Shown here: piece after piece, positions 8,887 through 17,375 of the stretch | How positions within the stretch are numbered: position 1 is the first letter of the stretch | How the letters are laid out: each line of letters opens with the position of its first letter | Origin: [Scytonema hofmanni] UTEX 2349 | GTDB lineage: Bacteria > Cyanobacteriota > Cyanobacteriia > Cyanobacteriales > Nostocaceae | Length of the DNA stretch: 64,000 bases | Assembly (NCBI RefSeq): GCF_000582685.1 | Contig: NZ_KK073765.1 | Location: 24,459-88,458, forward strand | Direction of reading: 5' to 3' | Notes under the pieces: model-generated | What the model was told of the DNA's origin: nothing | What the model saw: the letters and a program-made list of their open reading frames with translations, nothing else | Databases searched by the model: none | Translations under genes and position numbers: made by a program

Positions 8887-9804
8887 TTAATTCTTCTGCG
8901 CTGAGGCTTGCTTAAATTGCTTTCCCACATAAGTAAGTTGGTCTGCTAGATGTTTGTGCCAATAGTTCCAGCCAACATCTGCGCCAACAATACCATGACC
9001 GCCAGGAAAAGCATGGAATTCGTTTGCAATTCCTAACTTATCTAGAGTTTGATGAAACTGCTGAGTTGAGGTAAGAAATTCTTTATCTTGCTCTCCAGCA
9101 TCCAAATATGCTCTAATGCGTTTACGTTCTGCAACTGGTATTTTTTCAATAAAATCTTGGGGACTATTTGCCGTACCACTGCTATCGGTAAAGTAGCCGC
9201 TAGAACTAAAGAAAATATTAAAGTTATTCAAGTGGCGTAAACCAATATTAAAAGCTCCCCAACCACCGCTTGACTGTCCTCCCATTGCCCAAAACTGCGG
9301 TTCATTCAACGTCCGATAACGAGATTTCACAATTTTGACTAACTCTGAACCAATCAAAGTGCCAACTTTACCATTGGGGCCATCATAGTAATCTGAATCC
9401 CAAAATGGACTTGTACCGCGCTTGTCGTTGCCATCTGGGGTAATAACTATTGAATAAGGTAATTTGTCACTTTTGTAAAGGTCATGTAGCACGGAGGTGA
9501 CGGCTGCTTTATCCTGATAAGCACGAGTATCGCCATGTCCCCCGTGGAGTAGAAAGATTACTGGATAGCGTTTCTTTAGGTTCTTGGCATAATCGGGAGG
9601 GAGAATTAAGCCATATTGTTGCACTTCTCCCATTGTTTTGCTGTTGAAAGTCTTTACCTCAAATGACAATCCTGTATTTTTCTCTACCTGCGGAGGGTCG
9701 AGTTGCGGCGCACCAGCAATGAACACATACCAATAGCCAGTTGCCAACAAGATAGCAACTATGGCTATACCTGCTAGTAAAATATTTGACCATCGTAACT
9801 TCAT
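8887..9804 (-). CDS. Periplasmic alpha/beta-hydrolase (esterase-D type)
   Basis: 305 residues. An N-terminal membrane anchor (ILLAGIAIVAILLATGYW, residues 8-25) is followed by an esterase fold: FLLHGGHGDTRAY (oxyanion region), GGQSSGGWGAF with nucleophile S178, an acidic candidate in AYLDAGEQD (about 235) and FPGGHGIVGAD (catalytic His near 270). Being first in an operon with aminoacyl-PG synthase and flippase, it may hydrolyse aminoacyl lipids, as other hydrolases do in some bacteria; that role is inference. Confidence 0.75.
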   Translation of the reverse strand: MKLRWSNILLAGIAIVAILLATGYWYVFIAGAPQLDPPQVEKNTGLSFEVKTFNSKTMGEVQQYGLILPPDYAKNLKKRYPVIFLLHGGHGDTRAYQDKAAVTSVLHDLYKSDKLPYSIVITPDGNDKRGTSPFWDSDYYDGPNGKVGTLIGSELVKIVKSRYRTLNEPQFWAMGGQSSGGWGAFNIGLRHLNNFNIFFSSSGYFTDSSGTANSPQDFIEKIPVAERKRIRAYLDAGEQDKEFLTSTQQFHQTLDKLGIANEFHAFPGGHGIVGADVGWNYWHKHLADQLTYVGKQFKQASAQKN

Positions 9805-9893
9805 CTATAATTTCCTTGGTTATTATCTCAAAATAATATTAAAATTAAACTTTTCTATAATTGCTCACAATCAAAACAGTAGACAATTATTTG

Positions 9894-10277
9894 TTAACCA
9901 GCTATAAAACTAATAACCAGCCCAGTCAAAACAATTAAAGTCAAAATAATATAGGTGATATCTCGCTGACGTATAAAAGCTAACAAAGAAAAAGCAACTC
10001 TAGCAACAGGAGTAGCAATTAATAACAACAATCCAAGTTGAATGATGCCACGACGGCGACCTGATAATGCTGAGGTTGCTACTCCTTCAGGAGAGCGAAA
10101 AGCTGGAGGTTCACCGCGAAAGATTTGATAATTAGGAGTTTCTTTGCCGTGATAAATTAGGTATAAAACTCCGCCGATCAAGACTAAAGTTGAAGCTAAA
10201 AGTACGCCATATCTTAACAAATTTCCAACCAAAAGTTCGACTTGTCTTTCACTTAAGTTGTGTCGATTTTGGGACAT
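9894..10277 (-). CDS. DUF1634 membrane protein
   Basis: 127 residues with three predicted spans (YGVLLASTLVLIGGVLYLIY, GIIQLGLLLLIATPVARVAF, TYIILTLIVLTGLVISFIAG). DUF1634 proteins are regularly encoded beside TauE/SafE (TSUP) permeases, as here: the TSUP start codon follows upstream and the genes are 1 bp apart. It may be an accessory subunit. A decayed copy of its last 35 codons lies at 54845-54950. Confidence 0.8.
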   Translation of the reverse strand: MSQNRHNLSERQVELLVGNLLRYGVLLASTLVLIGGVLYLIYHGKETPNYQIFRGEPPAFRSPEGVATSALSGRRRGIIQLGLLLLIATPVARVAFSLLAFIRQRDITYIILTLIVLTGLVISFIAG

Positions 10278-10278
10278 T

Positions 10279-11115
10279 TTAAATTCTCCCAGTCAAGCCG
10301 TTATAAATCATTTGAATTGCCAATAGCACAATGACTAAACTAAAAATATTTCTTAAAACGCCTACTCTTGCTTTTACCAATACCCTAGCTCCCAATAATG
10401 CGCCTAAAAGTACACCTAACATGACAGGCATTGCTAGTCCAGGGTCGATGTAACCTCGTTTCAGGTACACACCCGCGCTAGCTGCTGCTGTCACCCCAAT
10501 CATAAAATTACTGGTAGTAGTAGAAACTTTAAACGGAATCCGCATGAATTGATCCATTGCTAGTACCTTGAGTGCGCCAGAACCAATACCAAGTAACCCG
10601 GAAAGCACTCCGGCGACAAACATCAGACTAAATCCTACGGGAACAGCATAGACATTGTAAGATTGTTCACCTTCAGGAGTTGGGTAAGTGCTATTTAGCT
10701 TTAAACGAGTTGCTAAACGATCACGTGGAGTATCAGCTGAGTGTTCAGGACGGGATTGACGCGAGAGATGGGCGCTGTAAAGTAAAACAAATCCAAACAC
10801 CACAGCGAGTATTCTAGTGGAAACAAAAGCGGCTATGGTTGCACCTGCGATCGCTCCAAATGTTGTTGCTACTTCCAAGAACATTCCCAAGCGTAAATTA
10901 GTGTAGCCTTCTTTGACGTAAGCAGAAGCCGCACCGGAAGAAGTTGCAATTACGGATACTAGCGAAGCACCGATTGCGTAACGAATGTCAACACCAAAAA
11001 CCAAAGTTAATAGAGGGACAAGCACCACTCCACCACCTAAGCCTGTCAACGCTCCCAAAAAGCCTGCGGTAGCAGAACTAATCCAGACTAATAGGGTAAA
11101 TTCTAAAACATTCAA
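10279..11115 (-). CDS. TauE/SafE (TSUP) family permease
   Basis: About 278 residues with eight spans in two repeats: GALTGLGGGVVLVPLLTL near the N-terminus and SGLLGIGSGALKVLAMD in the second half, the paired glycine-rich TSUP signatures. The family exports or imports sulfite, sulfonates and related anions. I chose the TTG start at 11115 because GGAGG lies 7 nt before it and the family N-terminus begins NVLEFTLLVW; an ATG at 11151 would add 12 residues without a site. It forms an operon with DUF1634. Confidence 0.82.
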   Translation of the reverse strand: MNVLEFTLLVWISSATAGFLGALTGLGGGVVLVPLLTLVFGVDIRYAIGASLVSVIATSSGAASAYVKEGYTNLRLGMFLEVATTFGAIAGATIAAFVSTRILAVVFGFVLLYSAHLSRQSRPEHSADTPRDRLATRLKLNSTYPTPEGEQSYNVYAVPVGFSLMFVAGVLSGLLGIGSGALKVLAMDQFMRIPFKVSTTTSNFMIGVTAAASAGVYLKRGYIDPGLAMPVMLGVLLGALLGARVLVKARVGVLRNIFSLVIVLLAIQMIYNGLTGRI

Positions 11116-11236
11116 GCGAACACCTCCAATGGGCGCGTCACGCCAACGCACCTTCGCTTCTAAATTAAACGTTGCTTATTGAAAAACTCAATAGCAACGC
11201 CTGCATTATATAGTAAACAAGTTAAGAAATAATTAA

Positions 11237-11614
11237 TTACACGGAATCATTAGGGGTTGCAAATAAAACTCTAATAGCACTAGTAATTAGTAGCAAGGCG
11301 AATATTTTAGTTAAAACCCCATTCGGTAAACTCGTTCCTATTTTGGCACCGAACCACCCACCTAAAATAAATCCTAGACAGAGAAGTGCAGCTACTTTTA
11401 TATCTACATATCCTTGCTTGTAATAAGTCCATGCTGCTAATAAATCTATTGGTGGAACTAACAAAGCCAATGTAGTTCCTTGTGCTTGGTGCTGAGAGAA
11501 TCCTAAGAAAAAAATCAAAGCAGGTAAGATAATTATTCCACCACCAATACCTGTCATGCCACTAACAATTCCTGCTACCAATCCCAAAATTATGCAAAGC
11601 CAAATATTAGTCAT
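11237..11614 (-). CDS. Half-size TauE/SafE permease
   Basis: 125 residues: one TSUP repeat with GIVSGMTGIGGGIIILPALI and GFILGGWFGAKIGTSLP, four spans. Single-repeat TSUP proteins occur naturally next to full-length ones and may dimerise. There is a clear stop and start, so this is not an obvious truncation. It is 86 bp upstream of the full-size permease on the same strand. A second decayed copy of this gene trio is found near 54.8-55.2 kb. Confidence 0.75.
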   Translation of the reverse strand: MTNIWLCIILGLVAGIVSGMTGIGGGIIILPALIFFLGFSQHQAQGTTLALLVPPIDLLAAWTYYKQGYVDIKVAALLCLGFILGGWFGAKIGTSLPNGVLTKIFALLLITSAIRVLFATPNDSV

Positions 11615-11709
11615 AATTAAACTTATTCCTCATTAATGTACTTTTGCCAGTATCACAGAGTTTTTTATTAGCTGAAATTGATGTTGCTATTCGTATTATG
11701 CTCTCAGCA

Positions 11710-12708
11710 TCAACTAGCCAGATAACTACGCACTTGTTCTTTATACCTGCGTAGAGTACTCAAAGCTTGTAGCTCTATCTGTCTTACTCGTTCTCTACTA
11801 ACACCCATGCGCTGACCAATTTCCGCTAAGGACAGTTCATTTCCATCTACTAAACCGAAACGTAAATTTAATATTTCTCGTTGCTGGGGAGTTAGTTTTG
11901 ACAATAAATTTTGAATATTTTGTTGGAGAAACTTTTGCTCAGTGTAAAATTCAGGAGAAACTCCTTCATCCTCCAACATATCTTGTAATTCCGTCTCTCT
12001 TTCTGCGCCAACTCGTAATTCCAGAGAGACAGGTTGACGTGCTAAGAGTAAATAATCTCGAATTTGTTTGGGGTCTAAAGATAGTTCTTCAGCAATATCA
12101 ACTGCGCTAGGAGTATGACCTAATTTTTGAGCTAGTTCACGTTGGGTTCGCTTGATTTTATTGAGTTTTTCTGTAATATGAATAGGCAAGCGAATAGTAC
12201 GCCCTTGTTCGGCGATCGCTCGTGTAATTGCCTGACGAACCCACCAATAAGCATAAGTTGAAAACTTATACCCTCTGCTAGGGTCAAATTTTTCAACTCC
12301 TCGCTCTAAACCTAAACTTCCTTCCTGAATTAAGTCGAGAAATTCTAGATTACGTCTTTGATATTTCTTAGCAATAGACACTACAAGTCGTAGATTAGCC
12401 CTAATCATTTTTTGCTTTGCTTGATGTCCCTGGTGTAGTTGTTGCACTAGTGATTTTTCACTAATATTTATATTTTCAGCCCATTCTTTTTGTGTAGGTT
12501 GACGCTTTAATTGAATAGCTAGTTTTTCTTTAGCAGCGAGTAAGTTCATCATTTGTTGTACTTGCTTGCCCAAATCAATTTCTTGTTCATGAGTTAACAA
12601 AGGAATACGTCCGATTTCGTGTAGATAAGTACGCACAATATCAGCATTGGATAAGGGTTTTTCATTTTTATCGCTTACTTCTATAGATGGATGAGATATA
12701 TTTTTCAT
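11710..12708 (-). CDS. Group 2 RNA polymerase sigma factor (sigma-70 family)
   Basis: 332 residues with regions 1.2 (DIVRTYLHEIGRIPLLTHEQ, 24-43), 2 (RANLRLVVSIAKKYQ through FSTYAYWWVRQAITRAI), 3 and 4 (TPQQREILNLRFGL, GVSRERVRQIE). It lacks the long region 1.1 of a primary sigma, so it is a non-essential group 2 factor of the SigB-E type common in cyanobacteria. Upstream are both a motif A promoter (box 81 bp from the start) and a motif B site (256 bp), which would link it to both regulons. No anti-sigma gene is adjacent. Confidence 0.88.
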   Translation of the reverse strand: MKNISHPSIEVSDKNEKPLSNADIVRTYLHEIGRIPLLTHEQEIDLGKQVQQMMNLLAAKEKLAIQLKRQPTQKEWAENINISEKSLVQQLHQGHQAKQKMIRANLRLVVSIAKKYQRRNLEFLDLIQEGSLGLERGVEKFDPSRGYKFSTYAYWWVRQAITRAIAEQGRTIRLPIHITEKLNKIKRTQRELAQKLGHTPSAVDIAEELSLDPKQIRDYLLLARQPVSLELRVGAERETELQDMLEDEGVSPEFYTEQKFLQQNIQNLLSKLTPQQREILNLRFGLVDGNELSLAEIGQRMGVSRERVRQIELQALSTLRRYKEQVRSYLAS

Positions 12709-12769
12709 AGTTTTTTGAACCTTTGTAAATACTGATTAACTTGGAGTGAATGATTTTTGGCTCTGTGTA

Positions 12770-12806
12770 GTTAGTATGACATCAAGAAATGAAATTAGAA
12801 TGAAAT
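12770..12806 (-). promoter_or_regulatory. Motif A promoter of the sigma factor gene
   Basis: On the minus strand TTTCAT-N5-TTTCAT (box 12789-12806) is followed by 7 nt, TGT and CATACT, the shared extended -10 layout. The gene starts 81 bp from the box. Confidence 0.65.
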
Positions 12807-12947
12807 AATGAATTTTATTCATTGAACTGCTTCTTTTTTCTGACGGAATAACATAAACAGTAATTAAGTCTTTGGGAGTAAAATTTTAAGAATTGCAGTC
12901 TAAAGTATTCATAGCTTTTAATTCCTATAATCTCGTTTTGTAACTTC

Positions 12948-12983
12948 ACATTAAGGGGTAAAAGTTAAGAACTCGGAAAGATT
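12948..12983 (-). promoter_or_regulatory. Motif B site, distal promoter of the sigma factor gene
   Basis: Minus strand: TCTTTCC-N4-TCTTAAC (box 12964-12983), TTAACT, 9 nt, TAATGT (12948-12953). The only gene downstream in this direction is the sigma factor, 256 bp away. Apart from the two boxes I see no gene in 12709-13165. Confidence 0.55.
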
Positions 12984-13165
12984 TCTCTGGTGGTGAGCAG
13001 ATATGCTTAATTCAGCCAAAACTGATATTTTTTAAGTTAAGAGCTTGATGTTGCAGGATTTTGTCAAAGAGTTGAAAAAGTGATGTCTATCGAAATTAAA
13101 TAACTACAATCACGCATTCAGTAAGCGTACTCAATCTTTATGAAAAATATCAGGTTCTATTTAAT

Positions 13166-13369
13166 ATGACTTCACTTCCTTGGTTTTTAGAAATATTGGT
13201 TGGAGTCGGCATGGGTTTCTGTTCTGGGCTGTTTGGTTTAGGCGGGAGTTCAATTGGTACGCCCATTCTACGGCTGTTAGGGCTACCAGCCTTAATTGCT
13301 CTGGCTAGTCCGCTTCCACTTACATTACCGAGTGCAATCGGAGGCGATCGCGCCTCCGGCGGGGTGTAG
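13166..13369 (+). pseudogene. TSUP permease, N-terminal fragment
   Basis: Reads MTSLPWFLEILVGVGMGFCS followed by GLFGLGGSSIGTPILRLLG, the first TSUP repeat signature, then breaks into low-complexity coding over a GCGATCGC/GGCGGGG dispersed repeat and stops at 13369. About 60 of some 260 residues remain. A remnant, truncated where the dispersed repeat sits. Confidence 0.65.
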
Positions 13370-13452
13370 CCCATCGCACAGTGGTCATGCCAACCTAAGA
13401 TAATTAAACCAGTATCCCACTGTTGAGCAATATGGCAAATCGTCGCCATCAT
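13370..13452 (-). pseudogene. Possible universal stress protein fragment
   Basis: Minus-strand reading ATICHIAQQWDTGLIILG resembles the ICxxAxxWxADLIVxG segment of UspA-family proteins. Everything after it is the dispersed repeat. Only about 27 residues, so low confidence. Confidence 0.35.
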
Positions 13453-13455
13453 TAA

Positions 13456-14217
13456 TCAATCTTGTTGGTCAATCGGCGCTGGTTGCTTCTGCTTAAGGCT
13501 TAAGTAAATAACCAGACTTACGATTATAGAAAGGAAAAGCATACTAGTTTCAACTGTACCTAAACCAAAGCCACCATTTTTAGCAGGTTGAGATAGTAAA
13601 TCACCCATAGATGCGCCAAGCGGACGAGTCAAGATATATGCTATCCAAAATGCCAAAACTGCATTAATTCTAAAGTAATAATAACCACCAGCTACTATCG
13701 CAATTAAAACACCAAATATTAGTGCTGATTGGGCGTAACCTAGCTTCAAAGCCTCTGCTAGTAAGTCTCCTGTTGCCGTACCTAAAGCAAACGTAAATAA
13801 AATAGCCACCCAGTAGAAAAGCTCTCTTTTAGCTGTGTTGATGGAGTGCATTGCTAATGTTTTTTCTTTGAAATACCAAAGCGCAAAAACTACTAGCAAG
13901 ACAACACTAAAAACTATAGTAGTTGTCATCAAACTAACTCCAAGCTCATCTACCAATCTATCAGTAATCAGTGTGCCAGTAATGCTTGTAAAAACAACTA
14001 CAAGCCAGTAACTCACTGGGACATACCGTTTCAGCCTAAACTGATTCCAAAGCGCAATCAGTAACACGCCACTCATAATATAGGATGTAATGCCTAAACC
14101 AAGGTTCAGAGTTACTGACAAATAATCAGCCGCAGTTTCACCTACTGTGGTTGCCATAACTTTAATAATCCAGAAAGAACCTGTAACCTCTGGAACCCTG
14201 TTTAAAACTTTTTTCAT
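13456..14217 (-). CDS. COG4705 (DUF347-repeat) membrane protein, copy 1
   Basis: 253 residues with about eight spans organised as four repeats, each with a conserved (T)xGxxxGD-type motif: KVMATTVGETAADYLS, TSITGTLITDRLVDEL, FALGTATGDLLAEAL and TRPLGASMGDLLSQP. The function of this inner-membrane family is not established. It has a motif B promoter 85 bp upstream. The second copy (26954-27697) heads the two-component operon and also has motif B, so these proteins belong to one regulon. Confidence 0.82.
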   Translation of the reverse strand: MKKVLNRVPEVTGSFWIIKVMATTVGETAADYLSVTLNLGLGITSYIMSGVLLIALWNQFRLKRYVPVSYWLVVVFTSITGTLITDRLVDELGVSLMTTTIVFSVVLLVVFALWYFKEKTLAMHSINTAKRELFYWVAILFTFALGTATGDLLAEALKLGYAQSALIFGVLIAIVAGGYYYFRINAVLAFWIAYILTRPLGASMGDLLSQPAKNGGFGLGTVETSMLFLSIIVSLVIYLSLKQKQPAPIDQQD

Positions 14218-14285
14218 GATATTTGTCCTACTTGATTTTTTAGAGTAGTGATGAAGCCTTCATCGTAGTGATTTGGCCTTGTTTG

Positions 14286-14321
14286 ACTCTAAACAACAAA
14301 TGTCAAGAAATTGGAAAGTTT
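14286..14321 (-). promoter_or_regulatory. Motif B promoter of COG4705 copy 1
   Basis: Minus strand: ACTTTCC-N4-TCTTGAC (box 14302-14321), TTGACA, 9 nt, TAGAGT (14286-14291). One half-site is diverged. Confidence 0.58.
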
Positions 14322-14584
14322 TGTAGGGTGTGTGATGCAACTAAAAAAATTACACATTAAAAATATAATATTGTTCCAAACTCAATCAAAGGTTCGTAAC
14401 ATTATCTATGTAAAGTAGTGAAATATCATTAAGCAAGCCTTGTCTTTCTGAGCTAAATTCAAAGCTTGCTCAAACATCAAAGATGCCATACTACATTGGT
14501 AAATAAGCTATCTACTGCAATTAGATATCACGAAGACATAATAATATACTACTGCGATCGCTCTTAAGTAAACCTATACCTTTT

Positions 14585-14872
14585 CTAATCCTGCTTGGGT
14601 TTTGGCTTTTTCCTACCAAACAAACTAGTCATACTTAATCCAGTCACCAGCAACCCTAAAAGTCCCAGTCCGTTCAAAATTGGGTAAATTCCTTGTAAAC
14701 CAAAGATTTCACCGCGATGAATCGAAAGCAAAAGACTACGCGGAACTCCAATATTAGCTGACCACTCACCCACCAGTGTAGCTGCGATACCAGTTAACAA
14801 TGTTACAAAAAGCGGTAAAGCTAGAATAATCGCCAGAGTGCGGTGGTACTTGCGAAATGAACGCATGATCAA
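14585..14872 (-). CDS. Small PepSY-associated membrane protein
   Basis: 95 residues, two spans (TLAIILALPLFVTLLTGIAA and GLGLLGLLVTGLSM). RSFRKYHRTLAIILALPLFV and the later SIHRGEIFGL are typical of PepSY-associated transmembrane proteins, which sit with PepSY or iron and copper redox proteins. The basic tail (RKKPKPKQD) is cytoplasmic. It lies 32 bp downstream of the lipoprotein gene on the same strand, so probably shares its promoter. Confidence 0.7.
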   Translation of the reverse strand: MIMRSFRKYHRTLAIILALPLFVTLLTGIAATLVGEWSANIGVPRSLLLSIHRGEIFGLQGIYPILNGLGLLGLLVTGLSMTSLFGRKKPKPKQD

Positions 14873-14904
14873 AAATCTCCAGTGGAAATTATCTTAGTGA
14901 TTTC

Positions 14905-15330
14905 TCACCCCTTGGAAACAGTAGCGATATTTGAGTTAAGTGTCTGTAACCCCTCAAGAGCTTTTGCTTTATCTTTTGCTTTCAGCGCACCCTTCACCTG
15001 AGTTGCAGCATCTTCAATCGCATTATAGGTTTTGGAAGATTTAGTTTTGACACCATCCTCAACCTTAACCCAAGCGTTTTCAAACTTGTCAAACTCCTGT
15101 TGGGCTTTATCAAAATTCCCTGCTTCCACAGCAGTTTTTGTATTTGAAACAACACTGTTCAAAGCATCAAAACCTCCCAGCGTAGCACCAGGAGTTTTAG
15201 ACACTGTTGTCCCTCCATTCGTTTCAGTAGTAGCAGGGGTCTGGGTATTAGATTGTTGAGAGCTATTGCATCCTACAAATGTCAATAAGCTAATTGCAGT
15301 CAGGGGAATGATGTAGATTAAGCGTTTCAT
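14905..15330 (-). CDS. Periplasmic lipoprotein, DUF4363-like helical domain
   Basis: 141 residues. Signal peptide with lipobox LTFVGCNSS (Cys21), a Thr/Ser-rich linker to about residue 50, then an alpha-helical domain (NTKTAVEAGNFDKAQQEFDK and WVKVEDGVKTKS) resembling DUF4363-like proteins; the function is unknown. The helical part resembles the C-terminal half of the protein at 17376-18170. Its natural motif A promoter (16302-16339) is now 921 bp farther away because an IS5-type element sits in the leader. Confidence 0.65.
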   Translation of the reverse strand: MKRLIYIIPLTAISLLTFVGCNSSQQSNTQTPATTETNGGTTVSKTPGATLGGFDALNSVVSNTKTAVEAGNFDKAQQEFDKFENAWVKVEDGVKTKSSKTYNAIEDAATQVKGALKAKDKAKALEGLQTLNSNIATVSKG

Positions 15331-15360
15331 AATACCTTTTTAAAAAATATACCTGAGATT

Positions 15361-16281
15361 AGACCTCTTGCAAAAGTCCTAGATGCGTGGGACAAGTAGA
15401 TTAGAGTTGGGTAGCATCCATGACCTACGAACAGGTAAAGAGCCTGAAATCAGAAGACTTTAAACGCTTGTGTGGTGTACGTCCAGATACTTTTAACCAA
15501 ATGCTAGAGGTAGTGCGATCGCACAGCCAGCCAAAACGGAAAACAGGACGACCAGGTAAATTAAGCTTGCAAGATCAATTATTGATGACATTAGAATACT
15601 GGAGAGAGTACCGTACCTACTTTCATATAGGTCAATCTTGGGGAGTAAATGAGTCTACAGCTTACCGAATTATCCGAAAAATAGAAGATACGCTGACTAA
15701 ATCTAGGGCTTTCACGCTTCCAGGTAAGAAAAAACTCGCTACTTCTGATCATCAGTTACAGGTCGTGGTGGTTGATGTTACAGAAAGTCAGATTGAACGC
15801 CCTAAAAAAAACAAAAAAAGTTCTACAGTGGGAAAAAGAAACAGCATACACTAAAGTCACAAGTAGTGGTTGACCAAGCGAATGGTCAAATCATCTGCAC
15901 CGCTCATGGTAAAGGTAGAGAGCATGATTTTCGTATATTTAAAAATAGTAAAGTTAGGTTAAGAAAAGACATAGAATGCTTGGGAGATAAAGGTTATCAA
16001 GGTATTCAAAAACTACATGGCAATAGTCGGATTCCCAAGAAAAAGCCCAGAGGAGGTAAGTTAACTTCTGAAGATAAAAAGAGGAATCAAGAATTAGCTA
16101 AAATCAGAGTTTTAGGTGAGCATGTACATCGGAAACTGAAGATATTTAAAATTTTGTCCCTTACTTATAGAAATCGTCGAAAAAGATTTAGTTTGAGGTT
16201 TAATCTTATTGCTGCTCTCTACAATTACGAGCTTCATCTCCCTCAAACCGAATTTGCCTGAGCGACTTTTGCAAGAGGTCT
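15361..16281 (+). mobile_element. IS5-family insertion sequence, 921 bp
   Basis: Perfect 18-bp terminal inverted repeats AGACCTCTTGCAAAAGTC at 15361-15378 and its complement at 16264-16281, flanked by the 3-bp direct repeat ATT (15358-15360, 16282-16284). It carries one transposase in two frames and looks recent. It lies between the lipoprotein gene (start 15330) and that gene's motif A promoter. Confidence 0.9.
15420..16261 (+). CDS. IS5-family transposase (two frames, probable -1 frameshift)
   Basis: Frame 1 (15420-15854) holds the helix-turn-helix and first catalytic part (CGVRPDTFNQML, GVNESTAYRIIRKIE, VVVDVTESQIERPKK). Frame 2 (stop 16261) holds the rest of the DDE domain (VVDQANGQIICTAHGKGREH, CLGDKGYQGI). 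Shifting -1 at the A run near 15815-15821 joins them into KKFYSGKKKQHTLKSQVVVD, the family consensus. A frameshift in this position is a known expression mode of the IS427/IS1031 type. The second part has no convincing separate start. Confidence 0.85.
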
Positions 16282-16301
16282 ATTGAATATAGCTTCTTTT
16301 C

Positions 16302-16339
16302 TTTAGTTTTTCATACATAAATGAAATTACGATGAAATT
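16302..16339 (-). promoter_or_regulatory. Motif A promoter cut off from its gene by the IS5 element
   Basis: Minus strand: TTTCAT-N5-TTTCAT (box 16321-16339), 7 nt, TGA, AAAACT. The IS begins about 20 bp further on. Removing the IS would put the box about 70 bp from the lipoprotein start at 15330, the usual distance for this motif. Confidence 0.65.
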
Positions 16340-16443
16340 GGCTCTTGAAGTGATGATTTAAAATACAGTTTTTGAGTTTATTGATTGTCCAAAAAAATCA
16401 TATTTTTTCAACTTAATTCATCTGAGATATATATTAAATGAAA

Positions 16444-16560
16444 TTAATTATCAATTAGACGGGCAGATATTTCTGATAACTTACCTTTGTGTTCGCGTAG
16501 ACGCTGTAATAGTCTATACTCTTCTGTACTAACGCGGGTGCGTAAAGGTTTTTTTTGCAC
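16444..16560 (-). CDS. Possible small basic protein
   Basis: 38 codons from a GTG at 16560: starts VQKKPLRTRVSTEEYRLLQR and ends ISARLIDN. The composition (basic start, amphipathic helix) looks coding, but there is no strong ribosome-binding site and it may be the tail of a lost gene. The stretch 16561-16850 shows nothing recognisable. Confidence 0.3.
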   Translation of the reverse strand: MQKKPLRTRVSTEEYRLLQRLREHKGKLSEISARLIDN

Positions 16561-16850
16561 GTTGGTTAGAGTTTTTGGTCGTTAGTTTACCAAAATATAT
16601 TAGTTCGTTTCTGGAACTAAGCATTAAATTTCCAGTTCACTTTTGTCCTTACTATTAATAGCAACTAGTACTGTCACACTTGTACAAGTATTTGAGAGAT
16701 TGCATACACTTCAAAATAGGTATTGCGATGTAACTGGTTTAAACTAAACCTCACTTGTACCGCAAAATAAAAATTCAATTGGTAAAATCCGACACAATCT
16801 TCACATACCAAACCTGGAATTAACTTACAAGCTTAGACACACCAAGTTGA

Positions 16851-17063
16851 TCAATCCATCCATTCAGGCAGTTCCACTTCTACCCAATCTTTCTCGTCTA
16901 AAATTACAGCAGCACCAAATCCAATTGTGGGTAGACCAAGTAATACTAATAAAGCACTACCAATTATTATTGGATGAGTCTGTAAATTTGACCAATTAAG
17001 CCATCGTTTCTGATCGTTATTTGTCATAGGGACAGCTAGAGGGGAGTCCAAAGCCGCTAGCAA
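16851..17063 (-). CDS. Hypothetical membrane protein, possibly 5'-frameshifted
   Basis: 70 residues from the TTG or ATG region near 17063, with one membrane span (HPIIIGSALLVLLGLPTIGFGAAVI) and an acidic end (DEKDWVEVELPEWMD). Open reading continues upstream without a start to about 17230 (STEYCYLLLDRETRKLYLGE, then VVESCLTEPQTLALL), which looks genuinely coding. An ATG in another frame at about 17228 would join it after a one-base shift. So the real gene is probably longer and may be broken. I do not recognise the family. Confidence 0.4.
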   Translation of the reverse strand: MLAALDSPLAVPMTNNDQKRWLNWSNLQTHPIIIGSALLVLLGLPTIGFGAAVILDEKDWVEVELPEWMD

Positions 17064-17375
17064 TGCTAATGTTTGTGGCTCTGTTAGGCAACTTTCAACT
17101 ACCTCGCCTTCTCCCAGATAAAGCTTGCGGGTTTCTCTGTCTAGTAGGAGATAACAATACTCAGTAGATTGACTGCGATCGCCAAAGTGGTGCTGTGGTG
17201 TGATTTTTTGGGTAACTAGGTGGGGTCATCTCTCAAACTCCAAAAGTAGTCCAATGCTATCTATGATTAGTTGCTAATGTAATAGTCAACTAATTTGTGT
17301 ATCTAGAGCTTGTTTTTGTGAGTACCAATACCTCAAGCATTGAGCATACTCAAGTATCAGAAAGTCTAAGTATTA

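Noticed and set aside
13150..13452. A 100-residue minus-strand ORF as a real gene
   Set aside because: Most of it is antisense to the TSUP fragment and to a dispersed repeat; only the first 27 residues look like a protein family.
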